From assembly GCA_964510345.1 (NCBI GenBank), contig CAZEBB010000027.1:1-27122 (forward strand): a stretch of 27,122 nt of DNA, written 5' to 3'. Below, piece after piece: positions 6,890-15,471 of the stretch. Position 1 is the stretch's first letter. The number at the start of each line of letters is the position of its first letter. The DNA is from JAAYQA01 sp964510345. Its GTDB lineage: Bacteria > Bacillota > Clostridia > Tissierellales > Peptoniphilaceae. Below the pieces are notes generated by a model that worked only from the letters and a program-made list of their open reading frames with translations, was not told where the DNA came from and did no database searches. Position numbers and translations under genes: made by a program.

Positions 6890-9800
6890 CTATCTTGCGT
6901 TTCTCTCCAATACAATCTGCACGCTCGCGTCATTCAGCGCGACGGTCTCCGCATCCAATTCGGCTTCGCGTACGAGCTCCGTTGTGAGCGTCTCCTGCTT
7001 AACGAACTCCTCGTAAGCGGTGAGTGCTTCGGCCACCTCATCGGATGCCGCGTACTTGGTTTGGATGGTGTCCAGTACGTCGAAATCCAAGCTTTTGCGC
7101 ATCTGCTGCACTTTGGAGACGAACTCGCGCGCATAGCCTTCTTGCACGAGTGCGGGCGTCAGCGTCGTATCGAGCAGGACGAACACATTGTTTTCCATAC
7201 TGACATTAAAGCCCTCTTTTGCCGTGATCTGTGTGAGCACATATTCCGGAAGAATGGTGACCTCTTCGCCGTCTAACGTCAACACGATCTGGCCTTTCTC
7301 CTGCATTTCGTCGAGAAACGCCTTGGCATCCACTTCTTTCAATGCGTTTTGGAACGCTTTGATCTTCTTGCCCAGAACGCTACCCGCTGCGCGGAAGTCG
7401 GGCTTCAAAGAGAAGTCCATATATTCCGCGAGATCTTGCGAGAACTTCACTTCTTTGACGTTCAGCTCTTCTTGGATCAGCTCGGTCAGGTCGGACAGAA
7501 TGCTCTCGTACTTGCCGTCCACGACGATCCCGGTGAGCGGCTGGCGCACTTTGATCTTCGCTTCTTCACGTGAGGCGCGTCCCAATGTGACGAGCGCACG
7601 CACGAGGTCCATCTTCTCTTCCAGCGCATCGTCGTATTGTGCTTCGTCCGCCTCGGGCAGAAGCGTCAAGTGGACGGATTCTTCGCCGGTCAGGTGGCGG
7701 AAGATCTCCTCCGCGATAAACGGTGTGAACGGCGCCATCAGCTGGCTGACCCCTTTGAGGATCTCGTAGGTGGTTTGGTAAACGGCACGTTTGTCGTCGT
7801 CCATCTCACCTTTCCAGAAGCGGCGGCGGTTTCTTCGGATATACCAGTTGGACAAATCTTCGATGACGAACTCGTTGATCGCGCGCACGACTTTCGTGAG
7901 TTCGAAGCGGTCCATTTCGGTGTGATACATGGCGACCAGGTGATTGTAGCGAGACAGGATCCAGCGGTCAATCTCCGGACGCTCTGCGTAGGGAACGGCC
8001 GTATCAAATGCGTTTTCTTCTTCGGTATTCGCATACAGGGAGAAGAAATTGTACACATTTCTAAAGGAGCGGAAGAACTTGGATTCAACTTCGCGCAGGC
8101 CTTCTACGTCAAAGCGCGTGGGTACCCATGGCGGCGAAACGTACAGCGAGTAGAAGCGAATGACGTCTCCGCCGTATTCGTCGATGAGGTTGAACGGATC
8201 CAGTGTGTTGCCTCTGGACTTGCTCATCTTCTTGCCGTCTTTGTCGAGGACTAGGTCGTTGACGAGTACGCTCTTATAGGGCGACCGTCCGGTCATATAC
8301 GTGGAGATCGCCATCAGCGAATAGAACCATCCGCGCGTTTGGTCAATCCCTTCACAGATAAAGTCTGCCGGGAAGTATTTGTCGAAATCGTCCTTGTGTT
8401 CGAAGGGGTAGTGATGCTGGGCAAAAGGCATCGCGCCTGAATCAAACCATACGTCGATGACGTCTTTCTCGCGTTCCATCACACCGCCGCAGTGCGGGCA
8501 GTTGATGTGCACGTCGTCCACATAGGGGCGGTGCAGTTCGATCGACTCATCGATGTCTTCAATCGCCTTTTCGATGAGCTCCGCTTTGGAACCGATCGAT
8601 TCGGTTTTGTTACAGTCTTTACAGCGCCACATCGGGAACGGAGTGCCCCAGTATCGGCTTCTGGAGATCGCCCAGTCGTTGAGGTTTTCCAGCCAGTTGC
8701 CGTAGCGCTTCTCGCCGACAAAATCCGGATACCAGTCGACCTTCTTGTTCTCTTCGATCATCTTCTCTTTCACACGCGTGATCTCGATATACCAAGAGGG
8801 GTTTGCGTAATACAAGAGCGGCGTGTCACATCTCCAGCAGTGCGGATAGTTGTGTTCCATGCGCTGTTTTGAGTAGACTTTGCCCTCGTGTTTGAGCCAG
8901 TCGATGATCGGCGCATTCGCGTCGATAACAAACATGCCCTTCCACGGCGTATGGGTGAATTTCCCTTCCAGATCGACCGGTTGCAGGAAAGCTAGGTTGT
9001 ATTTCTTGCCGTTCTGATAGTCGTCTTCCCCGAAAGCCGGTGCCGTGTGGACGATACCGGTTCCGTCTTCAGAGGTGACATAGTCAGCCAGCGTGACAAA
9101 ATAGGCATTGCCCTCCACCGGAACGAAGTCCATCAGCGGCTCGTAGCGCACGTGCTCCAATTCCTTGCCGAGCATCGTCTCCAGCACTTCATAGTCATCA
9201 CCGAGGACTTTGGTCGCCAACTTCTTCGCCAGATAATACACTTCTCCGTTTTGTCGTACTTTCACCATCTCTTCGTCTGGGTGAACGGTCAGCGCTACGT
9301 TGGAAGGTAGCGTCCAAGGCGTCGTCGTCCAAGCGAGGAAGTACGCGTCTTCGTCGACTCTTTTAAACTTCGCGATCACCGTTTCCGTCTTCTCAAGCTG
9401 ATAGCCTTGCGCCACTTCGTGGCTGGCGAGTCCGGTACCGCAACGCGAGCAATACGGCAGGATCTTATGCCCTTCGTAGATCGCTCCGTCTTTGTTCATC
9501 TTATCTAAGATATGCCATACCGATTCGATATAGTCGTCTTCTAGCGTGATATAAGGGTCATCCATGTCGACCAGATAGGCGATGCGTTCCGTCATTTCGC
9601 GCCATAGTTTTTCATAACGGAAGACCGACTCTTTACATTTTTTATTAAAAGCTTCGATGCCGTACGCTTCAATTTCCTGTTTGTTGTGAAGCCCGAGCTC
9701 CTTCTCCACTTCGATCTCGACCGGCAGGCCGTGCGTATCCCAACCGGCTTTGCGCTCGACTCTGTAGCCTTTCATCGTCTTGTAGCGGCAGGTCAGGTCT

Positions 9801-9994
9801 TTCAGCGTTCTTGCAATGACGTGGTGAATCCCCGGTTTGCCGTTTGCCGTCGGCGGTCCTTCATAAAAAACAAAGGGAGCCCCTTCTTTTCGTTCATCGA
9901 CCGAGCGTTTCAACAGGTCGATCTCGTTCCAATACTTGGATATCTCTTCTTCTCGTTTGGAAGTTTGAAGCTTTGACAGTTCTTCAAATTTCAT
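6890..9994 (-). CDS. ileS: Isoleucyl-tRNA synthetase, type 2
   Basis: IleRS activates isoleucine with ATP and charges tRNA-Ile in the cytoplasm, editing valine. At 1034 residues it is longer than the usual bacterial type 1 enzyme (about 920) and fits type 2, the eukaryote-like form. The class I signature is GPPTANGKPGIHH, with residues 55-58 reading Gly-Ile-His-His instead of His-x-Gly-His. KMSKS is intact at 589-593 (DKDGKKMSKSRGN). Two Cys pairs near 432-435 (CKDC region) and 466-469 (CPHC) suggest bound zinc. The long C-terminal part has the type 2 anticodon-binding and beta domains. GGAGGAG precedes ATG 9994. An Ile T-box and its own promoter control it. Confidence 0.96.
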   Translation of the reverse strand: MKFEELSKLQTSKREEEISKYWNEIDLLKRSVDERKEGAPFVFYEGPPTANGKPGIHHVIARTLKDLTCRYKTMKGYRVERKAGWDTHGLPVEIEVEKELGLHNKQEIEAYGIEAFNKKCKESVFRYEKLWREMTERIAYLVDMDDPYITLEDDYIESVWHILDKMNKDGAIYEGHKILPYCSRCGTGLASHEVAQGYQLEKTETVIAKFKRVDEDAYFLAWTTTPWTLPSNVALTVHPDEEMVKVRQNGEVYYLAKKLATKVLGDDYEVLETMLGKELEHVRYEPLMDFVPVEGNAYFVTLADYVTSEDGTGIVHTAPAFGEDDYQNGKKYNLAFLQPVDLEGKFTHTPWKGMFVIDANAPIIDWLKHEGKVYSKQRMEHNYPHCWRCDTPLLYYANPSWYIEITRVKEKMIEENKKVDWYPDFVGEKRYGNWLENLNDWAISRSRYWGTPFPMWRCKDCNKTESIGSKAELIEKAIEDIDESIELHRPYVDDVHINCPHCGGVMEREKDVIDVWFDSGAMPFAQHHYPFEHKDDFDKYFPADFICEGIDQTRGWFYSLMAISTYMTGRSPYKSVLVNDLVLDKDGKKMSKSRGNTLDPFNLIDEYGGDVIRFYSLYVSPPWVPTRFDVEGLREVESKFFRSFRNVYNFFSLYANTEEENAFDTAVPYAERPEIDRWILSRYNHLVAMYHTEMDRFELTKVVRAINEFVIEDLSNWYIRRNRRRFWKGEMDDDKRAVYQTTYEILKGVSQLMAPFTPFIAEEIFRHLTGEESVHLTLLPEADEAQYDDALEEKMDLVRALVTLGRASREEAKIKVRQPLTGIVVDGKYESILSDLTELIQEELNVKEVKFSQDLAEYMDFSLKPDFRAAGSVLGKKIKAFQNALKEVDAKAFLDEMQEKGQIVLTLDGEEVTILPEYVLTQITAKEGFNVSMENNVFVLLDTTLTPALVQEGYAREFVSKVQQMRKSLDFDVLDTIQTKYAASDEVAEALTAYEEFVKQETLTTELVREAELDAETVALNDASVQIVLERNAR

Positions 9995-10015
9995 GCATTC
10001 TCCTCCTAATCAAAT

Positions 10016-10041
10016 AAAAAGTCCCTGCATAATGCAGGGAC
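10016..10041 (-). terminator. T-box regulated terminator before ileS
   Basis: GTCCCTGC and GCAGGGAC flank a 5-base loop, followed by TTTTT on the minus strand. It is the off-state hairpin of the T-box leader. Confidence 0.85.
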
Positions 10042-10241
10042 GAAATGTACATTTCGACGGTACCACCCGAATGACAGACTCCGTCTGTCTCTTTTCTTAC
10101 GTTAACGCACGCGAAACGGGAGCACCGCTCCGGCTCACGGGTGATCTTCACGCTCCGGCTCCTTGGAGTTTTCACCATCCACTCCACTCTCTACAAGCCC
10201 CGCAGCCCTACTCTTCCGTTCATAGCCATTCATTTGGACAC
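10016..10241 (-). promoter_or_regulatory. T-box leader, isoleucine-specific
   Basis: This leader binds uncharged tRNA-Ile and lets transcription pass into ileS when isoleucine is scarce. The conserved T-box core is GGGTGGTACCG (10068-10058 on the minus strand), just before the terminator. Upstream is a long, GC-rich Stem I region. The codon ATC (10145-10143) in the context GAAGATCACC is the best candidate specifier and matches Ile. A perfect 16-base palindrome (CGAAAT...ATTTCG) follows the core. The exact Stem I pairings were not drawn. Confidence 0.9.
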
Positions 10242-10247
10242 TATTTT

Positions 10248-10276
10248 AGTATATCGAGAGCCAAGGGCTGTGTCAA
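10248..10276 (-). promoter_or_regulatory. Promoter of the ileS T-box transcript
   Basis: A consensus TTGACA (10276-10271) and TATACT (10253-10248) are separated by 17 bases on the minus strand, immediately before the T-box leader. This is the best promoter in the window. Confidence 0.85.
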
Positions 10277-10314
10277 GCCGATTGTGCTGTTATCTATCCT
10301 TTCACAAACATCAC

Positions 10315-10345
10315 AAAGCCGACACCAAAGTACCGTGTCGGCTTT
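10315..10345 (-). terminator. Probable terminator after the SAF-domain gene
   Basis: Eleven-base arms AAAGCCGACAC and GTGTCGGCTTT enclose a 9-base loop, four bases after the stop codon. The following T-run is weak (TTTGTGATG), so termination may be partial. Confidence 0.6.
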
Positions 10346-10349
10346 ACCG

Positions 10350-11651
10350 TTACCTCTGCTTCTCCCACAAATCCTGCTCTTCCCGCAAGCGGTGGATCAG
10401 GTGTTTTTCGGTTTGCGTGATCATGTCTGCGCGGATGGGTGTGTCTTTCGGGATGTCGACCAAGGCTTTGGTGCCGCTGGTGAACAGTGCGATCGGCACG
10501 GTGTTCTCCCGCTGTTGCGCCTCGTGGGTGACCATCTGTCCGTACACGTCGTCGGAGCCGATGCCGTACACGGGCTCGTTCTTTTTGATGTCCCGCTTGG
10601 CGATGGCCACGGTGTCGCAAACTTGCCCCGCTTCGGGGGCGATTGTCGGCTGGCGGCCTACGATCGCTCGATAGATCGAGGTCGGCGTCTCCAGACTCGT
10701 CAGGTGGAACGGGCGATGAAATGCGTAGTTGGGTCCGTCGCCCATACTGACATAACGCATCAGGTCGCGCACATCTTCCGACTCCGTGGTCGCGATGGCA
10801 TACACCCCCGGCGCGATGCCGAAGGAGTAGTCGACGATCCCGTACTGATGAAGCGAACCGCCGTCTTCTTTCGTGCGGTAGAAGTCGGGCATGTCTTTAA
10901 GTGTTAGCGTCTTGCCGTACCCGCCGGGCACATCCGGCACGAAGCCGAGCGCATTGCCCGCAGAGGTCATCTCGATCATCGTGTTGGTGCCGTCCACAAA
11001 GCCTACGAGCATTTCAGGGCGCAGTCCGCGCGCAATAGCGCGCTCTTCGATCTCTCGCCGTGTGACATACAGGTTCATCGGATTGTTTTTTCCCTTGCCG
11101 ACGGCGAGCAGCTTGAAGCCGTTGCCGAGGACAAAGTCGCATAGTTCCATGATCGCACCGGGTTCGTCTCCGGCGGATCCGGTGTAGATAACGCCTTCTT
11201 TCTTCGCCCTCTCGTAGAGGATCGGGCCGATGGCGGCGTCAGTTTCGACATTCAACATGATGATATCCATATGTGCATCGATGGTGGCGCAGGCGAGTTC
11301 CGCCCCGAGGGACGGGTTGCCCGTCGCATCGACAATTCCTTCCAGTGGCAGCTGTAAAGCGATGCGGTAGTCGTCACTGATGACGATTTTCCCCATTTCG
11401 TTCGCCTTCACAGCGGCTTGTGCGCTTTCGACAAACTGTAAATCAGAACGATCATAGCCTGAGCGACAAAGCGCGTCGATCGCTTTTTCCGGCGTTCGGT
11501 TGACGACGACCGCGGGATGGATCCCCCGGAGCGCTCGTAATTGTGCGATGAGCCCCGCGCCCATCTTCCCGGTGCCGACTAAGCCGACCGCCAGCGGTTT
11601 TCCGCTATGAAACCTCTCGTCCAGGTCCTTTTTCATTCTCAGCAAATGCAT
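10350..11651 (-). CDS. NAD(P)-dependent oxidoreductase with C-terminal SAF domain
   Basis: The 433-residue protein has an N-terminal Rossmann fold with VGLVGTGKMGAGL near residue 23, related to homoserine dehydrogenase, and a C-terminal SAF domain from about residue 345 (AKRDIKKNEPVYGIG and VDIPKDTPIRAD). This architecture is usual for a widespread family annotated as SAF-domain dehydrogenases; some relatives act on branched-chain sugars or erythritol-type substrates, but no sugar genes lie nearby, so the substrate is unknown. The ATG at 11651 has GGAGG only one base upstream; the in-frame TTG at 11645 has better spacing and may be the true start. It follows the BaiN-like gene by six bases and is probably cotranscribed. 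Confidence 0.8.
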   Translation of the reverse strand: MHLLRMKKDLDERFHSGKPLAVGLVGTGKMGAGLIAQLRALRGIHPAVVVNRTPEKAIDALCRSGYDRSDLQFVESAQAAVKANEMGKIVISDDYRIALQLPLEGIVDATGNPSLGAELACATIDAHMDIIMLNVETDAAIGPILYERAKKEGVIYTGSAGDEPGAIMELCDFVLGNGFKLLAVGKGKNNPMNLYVTRREIEERAIARGLRPEMLVGFVDGTNTMIEMTSAGNALGFVPDVPGGYGKTLTLKDMPDFYRTKEDGGSLHQYGIVDYSFGIAPGVYAIATTESEDVRDLMRYVSMGDGPNYAFHRPFHLTSLETPTSIYRAIVGRQPTIAPEAGQVCDTVAIAKRDIKKNEPVYGIGSDDVYGQMVTHEAQQRENTVPIALFTSGTKALVDIPKDTPIRADMITQTEKHLIHRLREEQDLWEKQR

Positions 11652-11657
11652 TCCTCC

Positions 11658-12866
11658 CTACAGTGCTCTTGCACAAAGTGTTGCAGAGGCAAAAGCCCAG
11701 TGCAGATTATATCCGCCGCAATCTCCGTCCACATCCGTCAACTCTCCAATTATATAGAGCTTCGGAACTTTCTTTGATTCCATCGTTTCGTTATCGATCT
11801 CTGTCGTGTCCACACCGCCGCACGTCACCTGTGCCGCCTCCATGGATTTGGAGCCGTACACGGCGAAACGCCAGTCGAGCAGCTTGTGTACGAGGCGCTT
11901 CTGTTTGGGCGCGGGCAGTGCGGCAAACGGCAAATCATTCGCTATGCCGGCGCTCTTGAGCAACGGACGCACAAGTTTGTCGTGAAGCACGAGCGGTAAA
12001 ACGTCGCCGATCGGCAGTTTGGACATCATTAAGAAATCCTCGACTCGCTCTTCATTCGCCCAGTCATCCATCAAGAGCTGCACGCTCACTTCCGGCGTCT
12101 TGCCACGTCGCAATGCATCATTCGCATGGCGGCTCAACTGGAGCACCGGTGGACCGGAAATCCCGTAGTCCGTAAACAAAATGTCGCCGGTGTCAGATCG
12201 AACCGGTGTGTCGTCGATATACAGCGTTACCTTGGAGGGAAATTTTACGCCGGTCATCTCCCGGAAGGCGCGCCCTTGCAGTTCCAGCGCGACAATCCCG
12301 GGGAAGGGTTCGGTTACCGAATGGCCGAAGCGTTCGGCAAGCGCATATCCGTTGCCGTCCGATCCGCTTTTTTTCATCGCCATGCCGCCGGTTGCAAGCA
12401 CGAGCGAGCGCCCACGAAACGGGCGATTGTCAAAGGCGATGGCGGTAAACCCATCCGCTTCCTTTGTCACGTGCTTACAATAACAGTCGGTGACGAGCAC
12501 GACGCCTTCTCGCTCCGCTGCATTCGTCAATGCACGCACGACGGTCTTTGCCTGCAGGCTGTGGGGAAATACCCGACCGTCGGAAAGCGCGGTGAGCGGC
12601 ATGCCGAGGGATTCGCTAAACTCTTGAAGATTCGCAATGCCCCAGCTTGCGAGCGCCGGCTCGATAAAGCCTCGGTTTTCTCCGTGGAAATGCCAAGGCT
12701 GCATGTCAACATTCGATAAATTGCAGCGGCCGTTTCCCGTCTGCAATATTTTCTTTCCCGGGTGCGCATTCCGTTCCAACAAGCAGACGGACAAGCCCCG
12801 TCTCGCCGCTTGTATGGCACATACGAGTCCGGACGCCCCGGCTCCGATTATGACTGCGTCAAACAT
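11658..12866 (-). CDS. BaiN/HI0933-type flavoprotein oxidoreductase
   Basis: A 402-residue FAD protein of the HI0933/YhiN/BaiN family. It starts with the dinucleotide-binding motif VIIGAGASGLVCA, then has the family signature HPGKKILQTGNGRCNLSN, LVLATGG near the middle, and a C-terminal GELTDVDGDCGGYNLHWAFASA that closes over FAD. Relatives reduce double bonds in bile acid intermediates or have no known substrate; bile acid activity cannot be assumed. I start it at ATG 12866, with GGAGGAG directly upstream; an in-frame TTG at 12878 overlaps that ribosome site. A promoter at 12893-12922 serves it. Confidence 0.9.
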   Translation of the reverse strand: MFDAVIIGAGASGLVCAIQAARRGLSVCLLERNAHPGKKILQTGNGRCNLSNVDMQPWHFHGENRGFIEPALASWGIANLQEFSESLGMPLTALSDGRVFPHSLQAKTVVRALTNAAEREGVVLVTDCYCKHVTKEADGFTAIAFDNRPFRGRSLVLATGGMAMKKSGSDGNGYALAERFGHSVTEPFPGIVALELQGRAFREMTGVKFPSKVTLYIDDTPVRSDTGDILFTDYGISGPPVLQLSRHANDALRRGKTPEVSVQLLMDDWANEERVEDFLMMSKLPIGDVLPLVLHDKLVRPLLKSAGIANDLPFAALPAPKQKRLVHKLLDWRFAVYGSKSMEAAQVTCGGVDTTEIDNETMESKKVPKLYIIGELTDVDGDCGGYNLHWAFASATLCARAL

Positions 12867-12892
12867 CTTCTCCTCCAAAACATCTAAACTTC

Positions 12893-12922
12893 ATTATACT
12901 GCAAAAGAGGATTCGGGATCAA
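12893..12922 (-). promoter_or_regulatory. Promoter of the BaiN-like/SAF operon
   Basis: TTGATC (12922-12917) and TATAAT (12898-12893) are 18 bases apart on the minus strand. The -35 box overlaps the surE stop codon, so the two downstream genes can be expressed apart from surE. Confidence 0.6.
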
Positions 12923-13671
12923 GCATTCCAGCGCGACAAGCGTTCCATCCAATCCCGGTTGGTAAAATTGTAGTGCAGCGGTGTGACGGTCGGTTGGCCT
13001 AAATCCAAGTAGTAGCGGTCGGTGCCTTCGGCGAATTGGATATCTTTCCTTCCCTTGGCCGTCAGGGTCATGTCGCCGTCTTCGTTTTCGTCCATGTGAT
13101 AGTAGTCAAAGATCGGGTCGCCGATCTCCGCAATTTGCAGTTTTACTCCGGCCTTCATCTCATAGGGGAAATTCATATTCAGCAGTATCTTGTGCTCGAG
13201 CAGGTGCTCTCCGTTTTTTCGAATCTCGTTTCGCACGGCCAGTGCCGCCGCTTTGAAGTTGGCGTGATCACCGACCACTCCGCAGGAGGCAGCGATGGAC
13301 GGGAGACCGTATAAGTTCGCTTCGATCGCGGCGGAGACCGTACCGGAGTACAAGACGTCCATCCCCGCGTTGAGGCCGTAGTTCAAGCCGGAGAGCACCA
13401 AGTCAAATGGCGCTTCCGTCGAGATCGCCTCGATCGCGACGCGGACGCAATCCGCCGGTGTACCGGATACGCTGAACGCCTGACAGTTGAGACCGGGCAG
13501 CTCTTGTTTTTTTATCGTCATCGGTTGTAAGATCGTAATCGAATGGCTCTTTGCGCTCTGTTGTGTATCCGGCGCAACGAGAATCACATCGTGTTCGGGG
13601 GCAATGGCGGCTGCCAGTGCGTAGATTCCGTCCGCAAAAAGCCCGTCGTCATTGGTAATGAGTATTCGCAT
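12919..13671 (-). CDS. surE: 5'/3'-nucleotidase SurE
   Basis: SurE is a metal-dependent nucleotidase that dephosphorylates nucleoside monophosphates and short polyphosphates, linked to stationary-phase survival. The 250 residues are a normal length. The metal site MRILITNDDG (Asp8, Asp9), the Ser in SAKSHSIT, the Asn in LSGLNYGLNAG and the SGTVSAAIEA stretch are all intact. The ATG at 13671 follows GGGAGG by four bases. An extended -10 promoter (13698-13706) lies just upstream. It is the first gene of the leftward group that includes the BaiN-like and SAF genes, and diverges from the permease-like gene at 13770. Confidence 0.95.
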   Translation of the reverse strand: MRILITNDDGLFADGIYALAAAIAPEHDVILVAPDTQQSAKSHSITILQPMTIKKQELPGLNCQAFSVSGTPADCVRVAIEAISTEAPFDLVLSGLNYGLNAGMDVLYSGTVSAAIEANLYGLPSIAASCGVVGDHANFKAAALAVRNEIRKNGEHLLEHKILLNMNFPYEMKAGVKLQIAEIGDPIFDYYHMDENEDGDMTLTAKGRKDIQFAEGTDRYYLDLGQPTVTPLHYNFTNRDWMERLSRWNA

Positions 13672-13697
13672 AGTACCTCCCTAAGTTTCACAAAAAC

Positions 13698-13706
13698 ATT
13701 GTAACA
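13698..13706 (-). promoter_or_regulatory. Extended -10 promoter of surE
   Basis: The minus strand reads TGT followed by TACAAT, an extended -10 element, 27 bases before the surE ATG. No clear -35 hexamer is needed for this class and none is seen. Confidence 0.5.
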
Positions 13707-13769
13707 TATGCAATGAATGAGAAAAAAGAAGGGTATGATTATGGAAGACTCTCTTGAAAGGAATAAATA

Positions 13770-15446
13770 ATGAACGAAAACCGGACAAAAACGACAGTAT
13801 ACATATGGCTGATCATGCTTGTGCTCGTGGCCTTCCCGCTCTATTGGACCATGGCGTCACAAAACTTTTCGCCCTACGCGACGGCCACCGTGGTGGAGAC
13901 CGACGGGGCGATGATGATCCCCGACGTGCATCCCGCCGCTCCGAATCGCTTGGAACGCTTCGGTACTGATGGCGTAGGCCGTAGCGTGGCGACTCTGTTG
14001 TCTCATAGTGCGCCGATCACCTTAGCCTTGGCGGCGACCGCAGCCCTCCTGCGCGCCGGCATTGGCACGCTTACCGCCGGACTCTTCGCGAAACGGAAAG
14101 TCCCGTGGGCACTTCTTTTTGCGCTACAAATTGCGCTGTACGCATTCGCACTGCGAATCCCCTATTTCAAAGAAGGAACCCCCGCCTCCCTCTTCTTTCC
14201 ACTCGCCATCCTTTTCGGGCTGTATTTCCCCACGGCGGCATTACGCAGCGCGACGCTACAATCCGAGCACAAAGATCCGCTGCGCAGCGCAGTTTTGTCG
14301 TGGATCGCCGAGACCGGGCAGATTCTTATCTTGTTTGCCATTCTGGGCCTTGTCGACATACGCATTGGCGCCAATCCGTATTTATCCCTTCCCGCGCTGC
14401 CGAAGCTCAGCCTCTATACACACCCCTTGCTGATCAACCAGATCGCCGAGTTCTACTCGTACGGTCTGTCCGCACCGTGGACGTGGGTGATCCCGCTCAT
14501 CTTCACGCTGTGGGTCGCCGGCCTGTTTTTGTGGGTCTACCGCATGATGCGTGCCCACTTCGCTCGCCGCGGCGTCCTGCTATCCGAAGGCTTGCGCTCC
14601 CTCCTCAACTTCTTTAATCCCGTCGCGATCGCAGACGAGTTGCGGCACTTCTCCGAACACGCGATTCGCCTCATTATGCGCGCCGTGATCTTCGGGATCC
14701 TCGCGCTGTTCATCGTATTGGGGAAACCGGAGGCGTCCCCCGTTCCCAGAGACTTCGTCATACCTGCGCTGGATTCTGCGCCGACCGCAGCGCTCACGAC
14801 TCCGCAGTCGCGCATCGAACACGCGGCCGGATTCTTCCGCGACGAGAAGCTCAATGTCGTCCACGAGCAGTTTCTGGAGTCGATCGACACCCCCGAAGGC
14901 CCGAGGCCGATCGCCGCGGCATCGCTGCTTGGGAAGAGCCGTGCACAGCCGATCCTCTATGTATTTGACGTAAACGCCTCCGCAGAGACCTACGACTTCC
15001 AGTTGGCGCTCATCAAGGGCATTATCCAAGCCGCGCGCACGAAAGGCTTTGAGCAGTCGTTTATCTTCGCCTTTGTCGAAGCCGTCCCCGGCACGCAGTA
15101 TCTGCAATATTTCGACTCCTATGTTCTCAGAACCCCGCAGCGCGCGATCTTCGTCACGCTTCCCGAGGTGTCCGGAGCCAAAATCCACATGGACGAAACC
15201 CTGCTCCTTCCGCTCTCCGGTTGGGGCGCACAGGTCGGCACCGGTTTTCGCTCGTCGATCGACCCTGTGGAGGACGTGGAGATCACCGCCTTCGACGATC
15301 CCGACGTCATCGCCAAAGACCTCGCCGCGCAAGGTCTGATGGGCATCCAGATGCGCGCCGTCCCAAGCGACACCACATCCACCCAAGACCTCCTCGGCGG
15401 CCTGCTCGAAGGAAACCTGCGCTTCGCCTATCGCAAAGCACGCTAA
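13770..15446 (+). CDS. Membrane protein with degenerate OppC-like permease region and extracytoplasmic domain
   Basis: A 558-residue protein of no known name. Predicted spans lie near residues 10-29, 80-104, 112-129, 140-158, 185-202, 237-257 and 301-318; the last 230 residues are soluble and probably outside. Residues 62-104 begin ERFGTDGVGRS and resemble the start of the permease core of DppC/OppC peptide ABC transporters (family pattern LGTDxxGRD). The later ABC-contact EAA loop looks lost. The C-terminal domain has alternating strands and helices (ILYVFDVNASAETYDF, FIFAFVEAVPGTQYLQYF, IFVTLPEVSG) whose order recalls an M28 peptidase fold without its zinc ligands; this is inference. No ATPase, OppB or binding protein is nearby. 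AAAGGAA precedes the ATG. Confidence 0.8.
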   Translation: MNENRTKTTVYIWLIMLVLVAFPLYWTMASQNFSPYATATVVETDGAMMIPDVHPAAPNRLERFGTDGVGRSVATLLSHSAPITLALAATAALLRAGIGTLTAGLFAKRKVPWALLFALQIALYAFALRIPYFKEGTPASLFFPLAILFGLYFPTAALRSATLQSEHKDPLRSAVLSWIAETGQILILFAILGLVDIRIGANPYLSLPALPKLSLYTHPLLINQIAEFYSYGLSAPWTWVIPLIFTLWVAGLFLWVYRMMRAHFARRGVLLSEGLRSLLNFFNPVAIADELRHFSEHAIRLIMRAVIFGILALFIVLGKPEASPVPRDFVIPALDSAPTAALTTPQSRIEHAAGFFRDEKLNVVHEQFLESIDTPEGPRPIAAASLLGKSRAQPILYVFDVNASAETYDFQLALIKGIIQAARTKGFEQSFIFAFVEAVPGTQYLQYFDSYVLRTPQRAIFVTLPEVSGAKIHMDETLLLPLSGWGAQVGTGFRSSIDPVEDVEITAFDDPDVIAKDLAAQGLMGIQMRAVPSDTTSTQDLLGGLLEGNLRFAYRKAR

Positions 15447-15470
15447 AAGAGACCCCGAAAGGTCTCTTTT
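15445..15470. terminator. Bidirectional terminator between convergent genes
   Basis: AAAAGAGACC and GGTCTCTTTT flank a 6-base loop, with T-runs on both strands. It lies between the convergent permease-like gene and fabF. Confidence 0.85.
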
Positions 15471-15471
15471 T

